Assembly: GCA_903813345.2 (NCBI GenBank) | Contig: CAIIXF020000001.1 | Location: forward strand, 32,980,866 to 33,044,865 | Source: Owenia fusiformis | Taxonomy: Eukaryota; Annelida; Polychaeta; Sabellida; Oweniidae | Reading direction: 5' to 3' | DNA: 64,000 nt | Part shown: in pieces, positions 12,950 through 24,065 of the stretch | Layout: every line of letters starts with the position of its first letter | Position numbering within the stretch: the first letter of the stretch is position 1 | Position numbers and translations under genes: made by a program | Notes under the pieces: generated by a model | What the model was told of the DNA's origin: nothing | The model's database searches: none | The model's input: the letters and a program-made list of their open reading frames with translations, nothing else

Positions 12950-14360
12950 TTGCTGCTAAATGATAAAATTGACCACAACCATATTTTAACATTTTATGGG
13001 CTAGTGTTCTAAATTATAAAATACTTTCGAGTGTCAAATAATTAAAATCTTCATATTGTAATATCAAGCAAAGTCAGTAGATGGTTTTTGGATACTATTT
13101 GATGTTGAATCCCAATGCATTACTAATTTGAACCTAGGAATTGAATGTTTTTTGCCTGTTTTCCCCAAATTGTCAAACTTTGGGGCTTTGGTAAGGGAGA
13201 AAGATAAAGTTGTAGAATTTTATTTGACTATTTACTTCAGAAGAAACATGGTTTCATATTTAAGGTACATTATATTCCAAAAGTGTTATTTTGGACCACC
13301 TTTATACTCATTAAAGAAAGTTAAATGTAAGAACCTGATTATCAAGTGATGTTGCCATAGCAACTGAAATGTTAGACATATTACACAAATGATATGATGA
13401 ATTGTTTTATCTTCACTTTTAATCATATTATGTGCTTCAGATAGTTTAAGAATCAAGAATATGAAGACAATTATGAAACCACACAAAATAATGCATTTTT
13501 AAGGTAAGCAATAGTGTTCTATTACTGTTGCTATAGCAACAGATACATATTTTTTCTTAATTTTTGTCATACGGATCAAACATCATACCAAGAATACTTC
13601 CTGAAAATTTCAAGTCAATATCATTATTAGTGCCTGAGATATAAAGGCATCTTATAGTACCCCCTGTAGATTTTATTAGGGGGGTATGAAAAATGCTCTG
13701 TAGAGAATTGCCCAAGGGTGCCGCTCCGGCATTCCGTGGTTTTGAGGTCCCAACCCTATATTCATGCTGAAAAGTTTAAAAAACATTGTAATCCGAAGAA
13801 AACGATTGATCCTCAAAATACCCCATATTTCTTCCGGACTATAAGGAACAATGTCTTTAAGTAATGCATTATAATTTTCATTTTCTGATCTGATACACTT
13901 GTTTATATGCTTTCTTAAAGAGTTTACAGAATCAGACTCTTTGACAGTCTTATCAAGCTTGTTCCAAAGATGTGAACCACTGTATGATATGCTTTTCTTA
14001 AATATTTCAAGTTTGGGTTTAGGTACATAAAGAGAATTTTCCACAACTGCTCTAGTAGCATAATCATGTACAGACTTGTCTCTTTGAAACAGTTTTGAAC
14101 ATATGGGGGAGAGATGCCTGAAATGGCCTGGTATTGAATTGAATTGGAGTCCAATATAGGGACTCAAATAAAGTGACGCTTGAAACATCAAAATTAGCTC
14201 TTAGTATAATTCGTGCTGCCATCTTTTGAAGTTTCTCTAGTCTAGTCAGATAAATTTTATTAGAATATTCTCCCCAGACAATTGAGTAGTAATTAAATTC
14301 TGGTAATATGATTGTATTATAAATTGTGATAAGTGCTTCCTTTGAAACGATGAAATCTGG
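12950..14360 (-). mobile_element. Non-LTR retrotransposon (LINE), 3' portion
   Basis: This minus-strand copy has the C-terminal part of the reverse transcriptase followed by a long 3' untranslated region (about 12950-13670). Its 3' part is shared, inverted, with 8625-9525, so the two copies are tail to tail. The 5' part including the catalytic reverse transcriptase motifs is absent: the copy begins near 14360. See the separate entry for the coding part. Confidence 0.85.
13676..14350 (-). pseudogene. LINE reverse transcriptase C-terminus, broken
   Basis: Reading the minus strand, the first section encodes a thumb-like segment with ALITIYNTIILPEFNYYSIV, then WGEYSNKIYLTRLEKLQKMA and ARIILRANFD. 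This matches the typical non-LTR pattern (LY...ILP...Y...VWG...LQ..AARII). After a frameshift near 14150 a 171-codon open frame continues to the stop at 13676, with the characteristic YATR...L.VP..K.E..KKS.SYSG...WN.LD block. The catalytic YADD and upstream endonuclease are missing. The clade (CR1/L2/Rex-like) is an inference from general pattern only. Confidence 0.85.
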
Positions 14361-14978
14361 AGTCTAATAAATGCTCATTGATATTTATTATGTGAGAAGC
14401 CCCTGAGTTAGAGTGGTATACATTTATAAGACAAATGATACCACAGATATATCTTACAATTACTAGTTGAAATTGACCCTTGAAACTAATAACACTTGAA
14501 AAACAATAGAACAGATATATCACTTCAATTATTTTCTGATTTGTAAACATGCAAAGAGATTAATTTGACAACAAAAATGATGGCCATTTTGAATATTTGT
14601 GACATACTTTCATCAAAAATTGTAGACATAATTTAAAAGTAAACATATTCAAGCTAGTTCAGTGAATACTTTTGGAGTGAGGATCAAATAGAGTTGAAAA
14701 CATGATTTTTAAGGTTAAAAAGTAGCTGCCATTTTTTAAATTTATTAGATATTTAAAGCTCTAGATATTACTGTTAACGTACAGAGTATGCTTACTCCAA
14801 GTTGCCTTTACAATTTTAACCATATCAATATACATTTAATATAACTAGATTGGTGAAACTGGAGAGGTTCAATTCAAGACTCTAGATTCAGACTTTTTAT
14901 TTGATTTTGACATCTGATATTGATGAGAAAATGAGAAAGAAAATGTATATGTTCTATTCTTACCAAGTTTATACAAAC
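14361..14978. other. No recognised feature
   Basis: AT-rich sequence with scattered GATGGCCATTTTG-like fragments that recall family A but without its ends. Confidence 0.4.
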
Positions 14979-16020
14979 CAGACAACAGCAACGCCAAAGC
15001 GTAGCAAATCTCATCGAACAGCCATGGCTGGCATTTTTGCAAACGAAGTTTATTGCAAAAATCTTAAAATAACACACATGGCCACCATTTTCAAAATGGT
15101 TGCTTACTAACCAAATTGTTATCTGAAAGTGTAATATGTTAACTTCTTCTAAGGCCACTATATCGTGGCCTTCGTCCAAAGATAAATCCCTGATGAAATC
15201 ATGCAATATCTCATCAAGGAGCCCAGCCAGTTCCATTTTAATTCATGATTTATTTATCTGGTGATTTTTAAAATATTTTATAAATTTAAAACACAACGGC
15301 CAGCTTTTTTCAAATGGTTCACGGTGTTCCAGATGAAATTACTTCTAGTCAAGAATTGGCTAGAGACTTGAGTAAGTAATATGCTTCTAATTAGGCATAT
15401 ATAATGGCTGCATACAAGCCAAAATGTCATAAGACAGTGTACCATGCTTATGAGTATTCACATCTCAAATATGAACAAAATCACTCTATTACTTTTTAAG
15501 TTAGAGTAAAAACATAAAATAACATAAGTAAAAATGGTGCCCAAAGTTTACTCCCAAAGCTACTCCCAAAGTTTCATTAGACAGTGTACCATGCTCATAG
15601 TATTCACATACCAGATGTGAACAAAATCGCTCCATTACTTTTCGAGTTATAGTAAAAAATGTAAAAATATAAAAATTTTCAAAATGGCCACCTTCTACCA
15701 AAAGTGTCAATAGACAGTGTGCCATGCCTTTAGTATTCAAATGCCAAATGTGAACAAAATCACTCCACTACTTTTCGAGTTATAGTAAAACACGTTAAAA
15801 TAACGGTCATTTTTCAAAATGGCTGCCTTCTACCAAAAGTGTCATTAGACAGTGTGTCATGCTTATAGTATTCACATACCAAATATGAACAAAATCGCTC
15901 CACAACTTTTTCAGTAATATTAAAAAATGTTAAAATGGCCACCTGGACATACGGAAAGATGTACGTACGGAAGGACGGAGGCATTCCTTATATCCCTCCG
16001 AACTTCATTCGATGGGATAA
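14979..16020 (+). mobile_element. Family A Helitron-like element, near complete
   Basis: It starts GACAACAGCAACGCCAAAGC followed by AAATCTCATCGAAC and ends CATTCGATGGGATAA. A segment at about 15150-15360, including the hairpin GGCCACTATATCGTGGCC, is not shared with other family A copies and resembles 61440-61620, so it is probably an insertion or recombined core. The terminal RGAC tract is short in this copy. Confidence 0.78.
15150..15360. repeat. Dispersed repeat F (copy also at 61440-61620)
   Basis: Shared stretches include TGATGAAATCATG, ATATCTCATCAAGGAG, AATGATTTATTTATCT and CCAGCTTTTTTCAAATGG, in the same order in both places. Nature unknown; no coding sequence. Confidence 0.6.
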
Positions 16021-16043
16021 CTTTTATATCATTACATGATTAC

Positions 16044-17001
16044 CAGAGGTTCAGATCCTCAGTAAAACAATACTAGTATGAATGGCAAGTTTTTTTGAAA
16101 AATTACTAGTATGAGTTTTTACCAGTATTTTCAAAAAATTACTTGTAATTGAAAGTAAATAACTTGTGCGAAAACTCCAGGGCCTACAGAGGACCCCCTT
16201 GGTTTAGGCCTTCAACTTCCTACTGACTCCCTGGAGTGACACTTCCTTTGCTGGCATTGTCCTTTTTACCAGGAATTTGTCCATTTACATTTATTGATGT
16301 ATGTCACATTTGTGCACAATATTATAATAAATATGCAATACATATTCACAATTCTTTAATTGAATCACTGCAAACACTAAAATAAATAAATAACTCAGTA
16401 TTTCTCAAATACTGTTGATTATCTGTATTTTCACTTCAGATTTATCTTCTCTAAGGTATGTTAGTTCATGGTATTTTATTCTGATTATGTCTTGAGTAGA
16501 TTTTTTGGGTTTTATAGAAGGGATAATAGATTAATTGCTCTGGGTTGAATTCTAAAAGAAATTCAATTTTTTGGCGCAAAGCTTCGACTAGGCCCCTAAA
16601 CGGGCAGGGTTTAGTCTCCAACTGGTTCAACCGCTCAGTAAAAGGGTTTTAAGAGATCACAGATCCCAGAATTTCACCGGACACTGCATAATGCGTGCGT
16701 ACGGGATACAGGTTAATTGCGCAGAACACTTACAATATAGATTTTGCAGGCAACTTTTCCCCGAGAAAAGATATGATTGGAAAAAGTTTTAAACTTTTGG
16801 AAAAACGTCTCTATATTTCACAAAAACGTGTGGTTAAAAGGGGGTGTAAAGCTACAAACAAATAAGTTGAGTGAGAGGAATTACTACGAGTTTCGAGATC
16901 ATGCCATACTCGTACGAATGGCAAGTATTTTGAAATTATTTCTCGTATTTGACAAATTACTCGTCAAATTACGAGTATACGAGTGGGGATCTGAACCTCT
17001 G
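16044..17001. mobile_element. Non-autonomous hAT element with 8-bp target duplication
   Basis: Terminal inverted repeats CAGAGGTTCAGATCC / GGATCTGAACCTCTG are exact over 15 bp. The flanks are the perfect 8-bp direct repeat ATGATTAC (16036-16043 and 17002-17009), the signature of hAT transposition. The 958-bp interior has no transposase motif. It inserted a few bases beyond the 3' end of the family A copy at 14979-16020. Confidence 0.93.
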
Positions 17002-17158
17002 ATGATTACATTAGTCACAACTACTCTAAGACTTACAAGCGAAAAACTACTTCTACATTTACAAAGTAATGTACAAAATTTCATATGCACATTGGAAGCA
17101 TAGAAGAGAAGCAGAAGTGTGATGTACAAAATATGCTATCTATTCTAAATTGTTAAAT

Positions 17159-18055
17159 GAAGGACCCACGGTCCTGTGCTCACACAGTTTGGAACCTTCA
17201 GAGGAATTTATATCCTGACTTTCAAACAAAAATATTGATTTGGATTTGTAGTCTCGAACTTTGACAAACTTAGATAGCATAGTTGTGTGACCTAGTTTGA
17301 TGACCTTTGACCTTGAAAATTTTACTTATTCAGAGCTCAGTAAGGTCTTTTGTGATTAAGCTGACCAAAATTTACATCCAAAAATCAATCTGAAAAATCA
17401 ATCCTAAAATCCTAAAACTAATGTCAGATTTGAACTCCTGGCAACTCGTAAATGATTTTCAAAAAAAAAATTTGGTCAAATTGAAGCAAGTTGAAAAATA
17501 ACTTATTTTTACTGTTTTTTTACGTCAAATATCTCAAAAACGGTAAAAATTTGATGCTGACATATGTTGAGAAATATGTAGGGAATGCTTAAATCTATTA
17601 ATGATGTAATTTATTGCAGGAAATGATCAAGTATAAGGCAAACTTTAAGAATCTTGTCAATCACAAAACCTGCCATTGACTTTATAATACATGAGAAAGT
17701 TTCCTGAAAATGACAAGTCCTACTTTTTTTCAAATTTTATAGAGTAAACACCAAAAACCGTAATTCCAAGAGTTTTGAAATCTTCACAGGACATAAGTTG
17801 CATATACACCAACTACTTAAAGTTATTTGAAAGTTCTACTTCAACAAAGTGTCTAGTATTTACGCAATTTCTCGGAAACCGGGCGAACTTGGGAAATGGC
17901 GATGATAGGTCAAATAATATGGATATGCATAAAATGAATGTGGATATGACTCAATCCGAATAGCAGTTTTAATTTGTGCCGGCCAATGTTGACGGACGGA
18001 CGGACGGACGGACCAACGGACGCCTGGTCAATCCCATAGGCTCACTGTGTGAGCC
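17159..18055 (+). mobile_element. Family C Helitron-like element, complete
   Basis: It begins GGACCCACGGTCCTGTGCTC and ends CCTGGTCAATCCCATAGGCT followed by CACTGTGTGAGCC. The 3' tip folds as GGCTCAC-TGT-GTGAGCC, and GCTCACACAGT near the start is its inverted partner. A (GGAC)n tract lies at 17990-18020 just before the tip. It provides the empty site for the hAT inserted in the copy at 20884-22484. Confidence 0.85.
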
Positions 18056-19080
18056 AATAAATGAGTGATATATAAAACCAAGATGCTGTTATGATGGAAT
18101 TGTCACTAGAAATTATACTCAGTGACCTCCCTAGGATTTTTTCTCATGTGGGTGCAATTTTTTTTGTGCAAATATTCTTTCTGGTGTTGAATATATTACG
18201 CTTTCAATCAACATAAAATATTTGCATCAAATGCTGCATAATATGTATTTACTCTTCACTTATCAACATACAACTAGACAAGAATAGTATGGGCTAAAAC
18301 GTAAAACTTATAATCTCAAATACATATATATTGAGTACTAGAATAATTTTTTAACTGCGCATGACGGAACTCAAACAATACAAGTACGTTATAGGTTTAT
18401 ATAAAGATGTCAGGTCGATCGTTCAGAATAAAAATGAATTATGCACATAAATAATAAATAGATTTTCTAACGTTTGAGTGTAACGAATCAGTTTGAAAAT
18501 TACTTTAAGTATTACGGAAGGCGAAATGTTTATTGCGTAGCATTTTTATTAGGGTGATCGTAGGTGGTAAGTGAGTAGGGTATTCATGCTTGGAGTATTT
18601 CATTTGGACATGTGAATTATGTATGTAATGTAAGGTCATTCTCGGTTTACACGCAAGTGAGGTATGACAAGGTTACACAGGCAAATGTTTTTAAGATATT
18701 TCATATTTGTTAAATTTTTCAAAATACCAAACATTGCATTGTTAAGAACAGGTGTATCATTTATCGAAGTCCTCGTATGTAACTCTGCTTCATTTCGGAT
18801 CACGGGGCCGACTTTAAGTCGAGTACCTCCTCCCTCCTTAAAAAGGGGGTTAAGGTTGGGTCACCGGAAGTTGAGAGATTTTCGATTTCACCTCGTTTAC
18901 TTCATGTAAGAATAACATTTGTTTTATTAATATTAATTGCATGTTACGAGCTTACCGTAAGTTCAGGAATGATAATAGCTTACCAATCATTTTAGAGTAA
19001 ATGTAAGGCTGCCTCGCCTGTTATTAAGGGTATTTACACAGTAAATAAAAAACATTTAGATATTATGTTAGAACTGATTT
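18056..19080. other. Unassigned AT-rich region
   Basis: No repeat ends, recognisable coding motifs or splice-framed exons were seen. An 81-codon open frame at 18664-18909 has no recognisable domain and atypical composition. Confidence 0.4.
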
Positions 19081-19089
19081 GAAAAAGTA

Positions 19090-19370
19090 CACTAACGCTG
19101 TCTGTCAGCTTGGCTACTACGCCTTTACTTGTTGCTCAGAGCAAATATCGAGATTCACAAGTTTTCATAGAGTGTAACGCTGTCGGTCAGCTAGGCTACT
19201 ACGCCTTTACGTATTGCTCAGATATGATTATTATGATTTACAGATTTAGAGTTTAACGCTGTCGGCCAGCCTGACTGCCGAGCAAAGCGAATATTACAGA
19301 ATTTGATATTGACATTGTTCATGTACGATGCTGTCGGTCAGCAAAAAATGTTGCTCAGAGTAACATTCAG
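19090..19370. repeat. Imperfect direct repeats with ACGCTGTCGGTCAGC motif
   Basis: About four imperfect copies, roughly 70-90 bp apart, share ACGCTGTCGGTCAGC, then GGCTACTACGCCTTTAC and TTGCTCAGA. Each motif contains a small GCTG...CAGC stem. Function is unknown; no similar block was noticed elsewhere in the window. Confidence 0.75.
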
Positions 19371-19712
19371 ATGTTGAGATTTGTGATATGGAACGGGATG
19401 TATAGTTGCTTGATGTAAATGGACTGATGAATAAATGTCATACTCGCCCACAAGGCCATTACTATTTGAAAGTTAATTTGGTAGTTGTGTTCTATGTTTT
19501 TTGGTAAACGTGGAGTTTAGTTTACTTAATATTTAAATACATGGATATATGCAATAAAATCACTTAACTGCCATCGATGTTTTGATACGTGAAAAGTACG
19601 GAAGATTTAAGTGTTGATGTTCGTATTTTATTTAGAGAATTGATTGTATCGTCAATCACTGGTAATAGCTAAATAAATCACAATTTACAAATTTATCTTT
19701 ATGAAAAGAATA

Positions 19713-20203
19713 CGAACTAGAAAAACAGCAACTCCTTGGAGTAGCAAATCCCACCAAACAAAACATATTATGCTTATTATAGCTAGTATAAATGTTGAAA
19801 TGTTTGTGTACTTTGTGATAGAAGCATGACATTTGGCACAAAGTTAGTTTATACCATTGTGAACTAGGCATCATCATATAAAATTTGAACCAAATCCATT
19901 CACTGGTATATGAGTTATCAAAGATTACGTTTTTTAGGAAAATTGGCCGCCATCTTGAAATTCAGCTGCCATCTTGAAAATTATTTCTTGAACAGAGCTA
20001 CTGTGTCCCTAGGCATAATCATATAAAATTTCAACCAAATCTGTTCACTGGTATTTGAGTTATCAAAGATTACTTTTTTTACGAAAAATTGCCACCATTT
20101 TGAAATTAAGCGGCCATCTTGAAAAAATTTTGTCGAACATAGCTACGGACGGACGAATGGACGGCTTCTCTATATCCCCCTCGAACTTCGTTCGGTGGGA
20201 TAA
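19713..20203 (+). mobile_element. Family B Helitron-like element
   Basis: The start AACAGCAACTCCTTGGAGTA and CAAATCCCACCAAAC pairs with the end GTTCGGTGGGATAA as subterminal inverted repeats. The core has units with AAAATTGGCCGCCATCTTGA. A short GGACGGACGAATGGACGG tract precedes the terminal hairpin CGAAC-TTC-GTTCG. The layout matches family A with a different sequence. Confidence 0.8.
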
Positions 20204-20883
20204 ATATCTGTGTTACAGTGTAAAGTAAGTTCAGAAGCATTTGGTGCAAATATTTATTTAAACAGTTCACGTTTAACTACAGACAAGAAAGTTGTTCATA
20301 TTTGTATAGCAGCCCATGTCAATCAACCACACAAATTCCAACCCTCTTTGCCATATATGGACTTTTTAATGTCCTTTCATATTGTTTTAACTTATTTTAA
20401 ATTCAAAATAAAGATTTTAAAAATTTGATTTTTTTCTACTTTAAAAGGTCATAGAAGGTCAACTGTAAGTCAGATCTCAATTTCCTATTACTGTACATAC
20501 CAATTTTGATACTATGAAATTTGCCCTATTTTGGAGATAATTTCTCAAAATTGCTATAATTTTCATTGAGACATAGAGTGACGGAATTGTTGGGAATACT
20601 AAAGGAAATTAGAAACAAGGCAATAACATGACAAAATGTCACCACCTAGCTAGTTGCTCCTAATATTAAGAGTTCAATCTTAAGTCAGAATTGAATTGCT
20701 GAGAACTTGTAGATGAATTTGAAAAAATAAATTGGTCAATTTGAAGCAAGTTGAAAAAGACCTTTTTTGACCCTGAGAAGGTCATTGAAGGTGAACTCAC
20801 TAATTTCAAGTCAGATTTGAACTTCTGAGAACATGTAGATGATTTTGAAAAGAAAAATTGATCAATTTGAAGCAAGGTGAAAT

Positions 20884-22484
20884 AAAGGACCCACGGTCCT
20901 GTGCTCACACAGTTTGGAACCTTCATAGGAATATATATCCTGACTTGCAAACAAAAATATTGATTTGGATTTGTAGTCTCGAACTTCGAGAAACTTAGAT
21001 AGCACAGTTGTGTGACCTAGTTTGATGACCTTTGACCTTGAAAATTTTACTTATTCAGAGCTCAGTAAAGTCTTTTGTGATTAAGCTGACCAAAATTTAC
21101 ATCCAAAAATCAACTTTTTTTACCTTTCGAAAGTCACTGAAGGTCAAGTAAAGGTCAAATCCTAAAACTAATGTCAGATTTGAACTCCTGGCAACTTGTA
21201 GATGATTTTCAAAAAGGTCAAATTGAAAATAACTTATTTTTACTGTTTTTTGACGTCAAATATCTCAAAAACTGTAAAAATTTGATGCTGACATATATTG
21301 AGCAATATGTAGGGAATGCTTAAAGCTAGTAATGATGTAATTTATTGCAAGAAATGATAAGTATAAGGCAAACTTTGAGAAACTTGTCAATCAGAAAACC
21401 TTTATACATGAGAAAATTTCCTGAAAAGTCCTACTTTTTGTCAACACCAAAAACTTTAATTCCAAGGGCTTTGAAATCTTCAGAGGACATAAGTTCCATA
21501 TACAGCAACTACTACAAGTTATTTGAAAGTTCTATTTCAACAAAGTGTAGTATTTACAGAAAATTTGACTTTTTGACGTCAAAATCAGCAAATTCTCGGA
21601 AACCGGGCGAACTTGGGAAATGGCGATGAAAGGTCAAATAGGCATCATGGATATGCAGAGGTTTCATTAACGGCGTTCTTCAATGGAGAGGACGTAAATC
21701 AAGATTGGGTGGACGTAAATTAAAAACATAATTACGTTTTTGGGAAGCAATTTGAATTTCGTAAATCACTTCGTGAATCCACTTACCTTCAGTCAAATAA
21801 AATTTTCTTTCGAAGTTTCCTTCCCGGAAGTTGATTTCTGATCGAAATAGTACGAGGCATGTGATAGGACAAATAGTTATCCAATACTCGATATCGGAGC
21901 AGTAATCAGTACGAGTCTTACGATTGGCTGCGAGCTGAGAACCCGATTTAAATCATTTTCTATTGGTCAAGTGTGATCAAAAGATCATTATTTAAGAATG
22001 CGCATGCGCAAGAAGCTGAACCAAAAAATTGAACCTCGCGCAGATTGCCACTTATCTAAAGCAAAATCAGTCGCTAATTGCTTTGAAATACGCAAAGAAA
22101 ATGTGTTTCTAATGGTTGAATATAAGTTATACCTCACAAGTGATGGTATCTGTATCATTCAATGACATACTTGACTCGCAAGAACACTGATTTAGACCGA
22201 CAAATAGCAAAAGCGATTCAAAATTTCATCAATTTTATTTCGGTCAGTGTAAAAGCGTGACTTTGAATTCCCGGGAACATTTTTTTGAGGGGTGACGCAT
22301 TTTTTGAAAATCGTTACGTCCCAGGGACGCAATCTTGGACAAACCTACTGAAAACACTGGATATGCATAAAATGAATGTGGATATGACTCAATCTGAATA
22401 GCAGTTTTAATTTGTGAGGCCAATGTTGACGGTCGGATGGACAGATACCTGGTCAATCCCATAGGCTCACTGTGTGAGCCAAAA
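20884..22484 (+). mobile_element. Family C element inserted in family E
   Basis: It starts GGACCCACGGTCCTGTGCTC and ends CACTGTGTGAGCC. The flanking family E sequence (GAAGCAAGGTGAAA ... AAAAGACC) reads on with no obvious target duplication, as expected for Helitron-type insertion. It is itself split by a hAT at 21657-22358. Confidence 0.82.
21657..22358. mobile_element. Non-autonomous hAT with 8-bp duplication GGATATGC
   Basis: The element lies between perfect copies of GGATATGC (21649-21656 and 22359-22366). The uninterrupted site exists in the sister family C copy near 17925. The ends AGAGGTTTCATTAACGG and its degenerate inverted partner (AGTGTTTTCAGTAGG on the opposite strand) resemble the hAT at 26548-27835. 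The interior includes GCGCATGCGC and GAACCTCGCGCAGATT, also found near 56530-56630. Confidence 0.9.
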
Positions 22485-22804
22485 AGACCTTTTTGACCCT
22501 TTTTTACCTTGAGAAGGTCATTGAAGCTCAGATCTAAAGTCAGATTTGAACTTCTGATAACTTGTAGATGATTTTGAAAAAAGGTCAATTTGAGCTTTTT
22601 TACCTTGAGAAGGTCATTGCAGGTCAAATCTTAAATATAAAGTCAGATTTGAACTTCTGAATACTTGTACATGATTTTGAAAAAAATTGAAGTCAGTTTT
22701 ATCACTTTTTGTTAAGTTATTGGAAGTTGTTAGAATTTGTTACAGACGCCAACCACCACCTGCTGCCTCAAAAAAGAGACCATAACAATATATCACCACT
22801 TTTT

Positions 22805-23055
22805 GCATCCTCCTAAGCAGGTAACCAGAATCCGTACCTCCTTCTTCCCCCTGCTATAACCAATTTGGAAGCGCCCGATTAAACTGAATCATGTGATCTA
22901 ATTAGGCGCAATGACTTATACATGATTTCTGTCGCAGTGTTGCGACAGCCAATCACATTGCGAGTTCTTAATCGGGGAAATGCTAACTGCTTATAGCAGG
23001 GTGTAAAAAGAAAGAAGATATTCTGTATTTTGAAGCCCTGTGTTCGGAGGATGCA
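22805..23055. mobile_element. Small palindromic insertion in a hairpin loop
   Basis: TGCATCCTCC and GGAGGATGCA form perfect 10-bp ends, with a second inner inverted pair CCCTGCTATAA / TTATAGCAGGG. The insert interrupts the CACTTTTGG loop of the family E terminal hairpin, leaving CTTTT(T) on both sides as the likely duplication. It contains no coding sequence. Confidence 0.75.
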
Positions 23056-23334
23056 CTTTTTGGTGGTGACATAAAATTGGATATAATTTTTTTGCCAATT
23101 TTTTGTAACAGAATTATTTCATGAAACTACTGTTTACAGTGATGTGGTTTTTATAAAGCAAGACACCTGAAATTGTTTATAAAAGTACCAAATGGTCCAA
23201 AAATTTCGCGAGACAAAAATGTTTTTTTTAACTAGGAGGCATAGGGGGTTTCTGTATTGATGTTGAACAAAAATAATTTAAAAGGGGAATCCTATTGACA
23301 GAGGTTTTTAAACATGCCACAATTGTTGACCATC

Positions 23335-23609
<275 letters not shown>

Positions 23610-23669
23610 GTGAGTGATTGCAATTGCTCACCATGTGAGCTAGAAATATTACACTATATAAGCACTTAC

Positions 23670-23810
23670 TGATCAATCCAAGTCTTGCCCAGTTGACACC
23701 AGATGCCCCCTTGGCAACAAGTGCAAATCCGATAGTGGCGCCTACTATACTATGTGTACCTGACACTGGAAGACGGAGTACTGTTGCAGCTATCAGCCAA
23801 ACACAGGAAC
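23670..23810 (-). CDS. SLC20: Sodium/phosphate cotransporter SLC20 (PiT), coding exon 3
   Basis: This 141-bp minus-strand exon encodes SCVWLIAATVLRLPVSGTHS followed by IVGATIGFALVAKG and GVNWARLGLI. These match the transmembrane helices of the first PiT/PHO-4 repeat, including the near-invariant PVSGTH...GATIGF...AKG signature that contributes to the substrate pathway. The acceptor is TTTTAG|GT (23811-23812) and the donor A|GTAAGTG (after 23670); both boundaries are phase 1 and join exon 2 in frame (ACA G|GT TCC). The family imports inorganic phosphate with sodium at the plasma membrane. The following exons (expected to begin around a SWFVSPLLSG-like segment) were not found at lower coordinates in this window. 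An AGAC microsatellite lies 63 bp downstream in the intron. Confidence 0.95.
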
Positions 23811-24065
23811 CTAAAATATTCATAGATTCACAAAATTAATTTACAGTTTACAATCAAAATACTGTGATATAGATACTAGAGGTGTAACTCGTCAGAAAAA
23901 TCCAACTCGAATTCAACTTACCAAATGTTCCCAAAACTTGAGGAACTTTTAGCAGCAATTTCTCTGGTTTGATCACAATAAAAGGCTGTTTATAAACACC
24001 TCGAGGCCATAAGAAAGCCTTGTATTTGGTGCAGTCATCTCATATTTTTTCAATTAAAAACAATC

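Larger units (their letters stand above)
20430..23075 (+). mobile_element. Family E element, hosting nested insertions
   Basis: Family E has a core of AAGGTCATTGAAGGTCAAAT / GTCAGATTTGAACTTCTGA units, a GACGCC-rich tract and the terminal hairpin GTCACCACTTTTGGTGGTGAC. This copy is split by a family C element (20884-22484) and by a small inverted-repeat element in its terminal hairpin loop (22805-23055). GTCACCACC also occurs at 20638-20648, the position of the 5' end motif. Confidence 0.7.

Noticed and set aside
16777-17129. 108-codon frame in the hAT at 16044-17001
   Set aside because: No transposase motif, and it runs across the terminal inverted repeat and target duplication into the flank.
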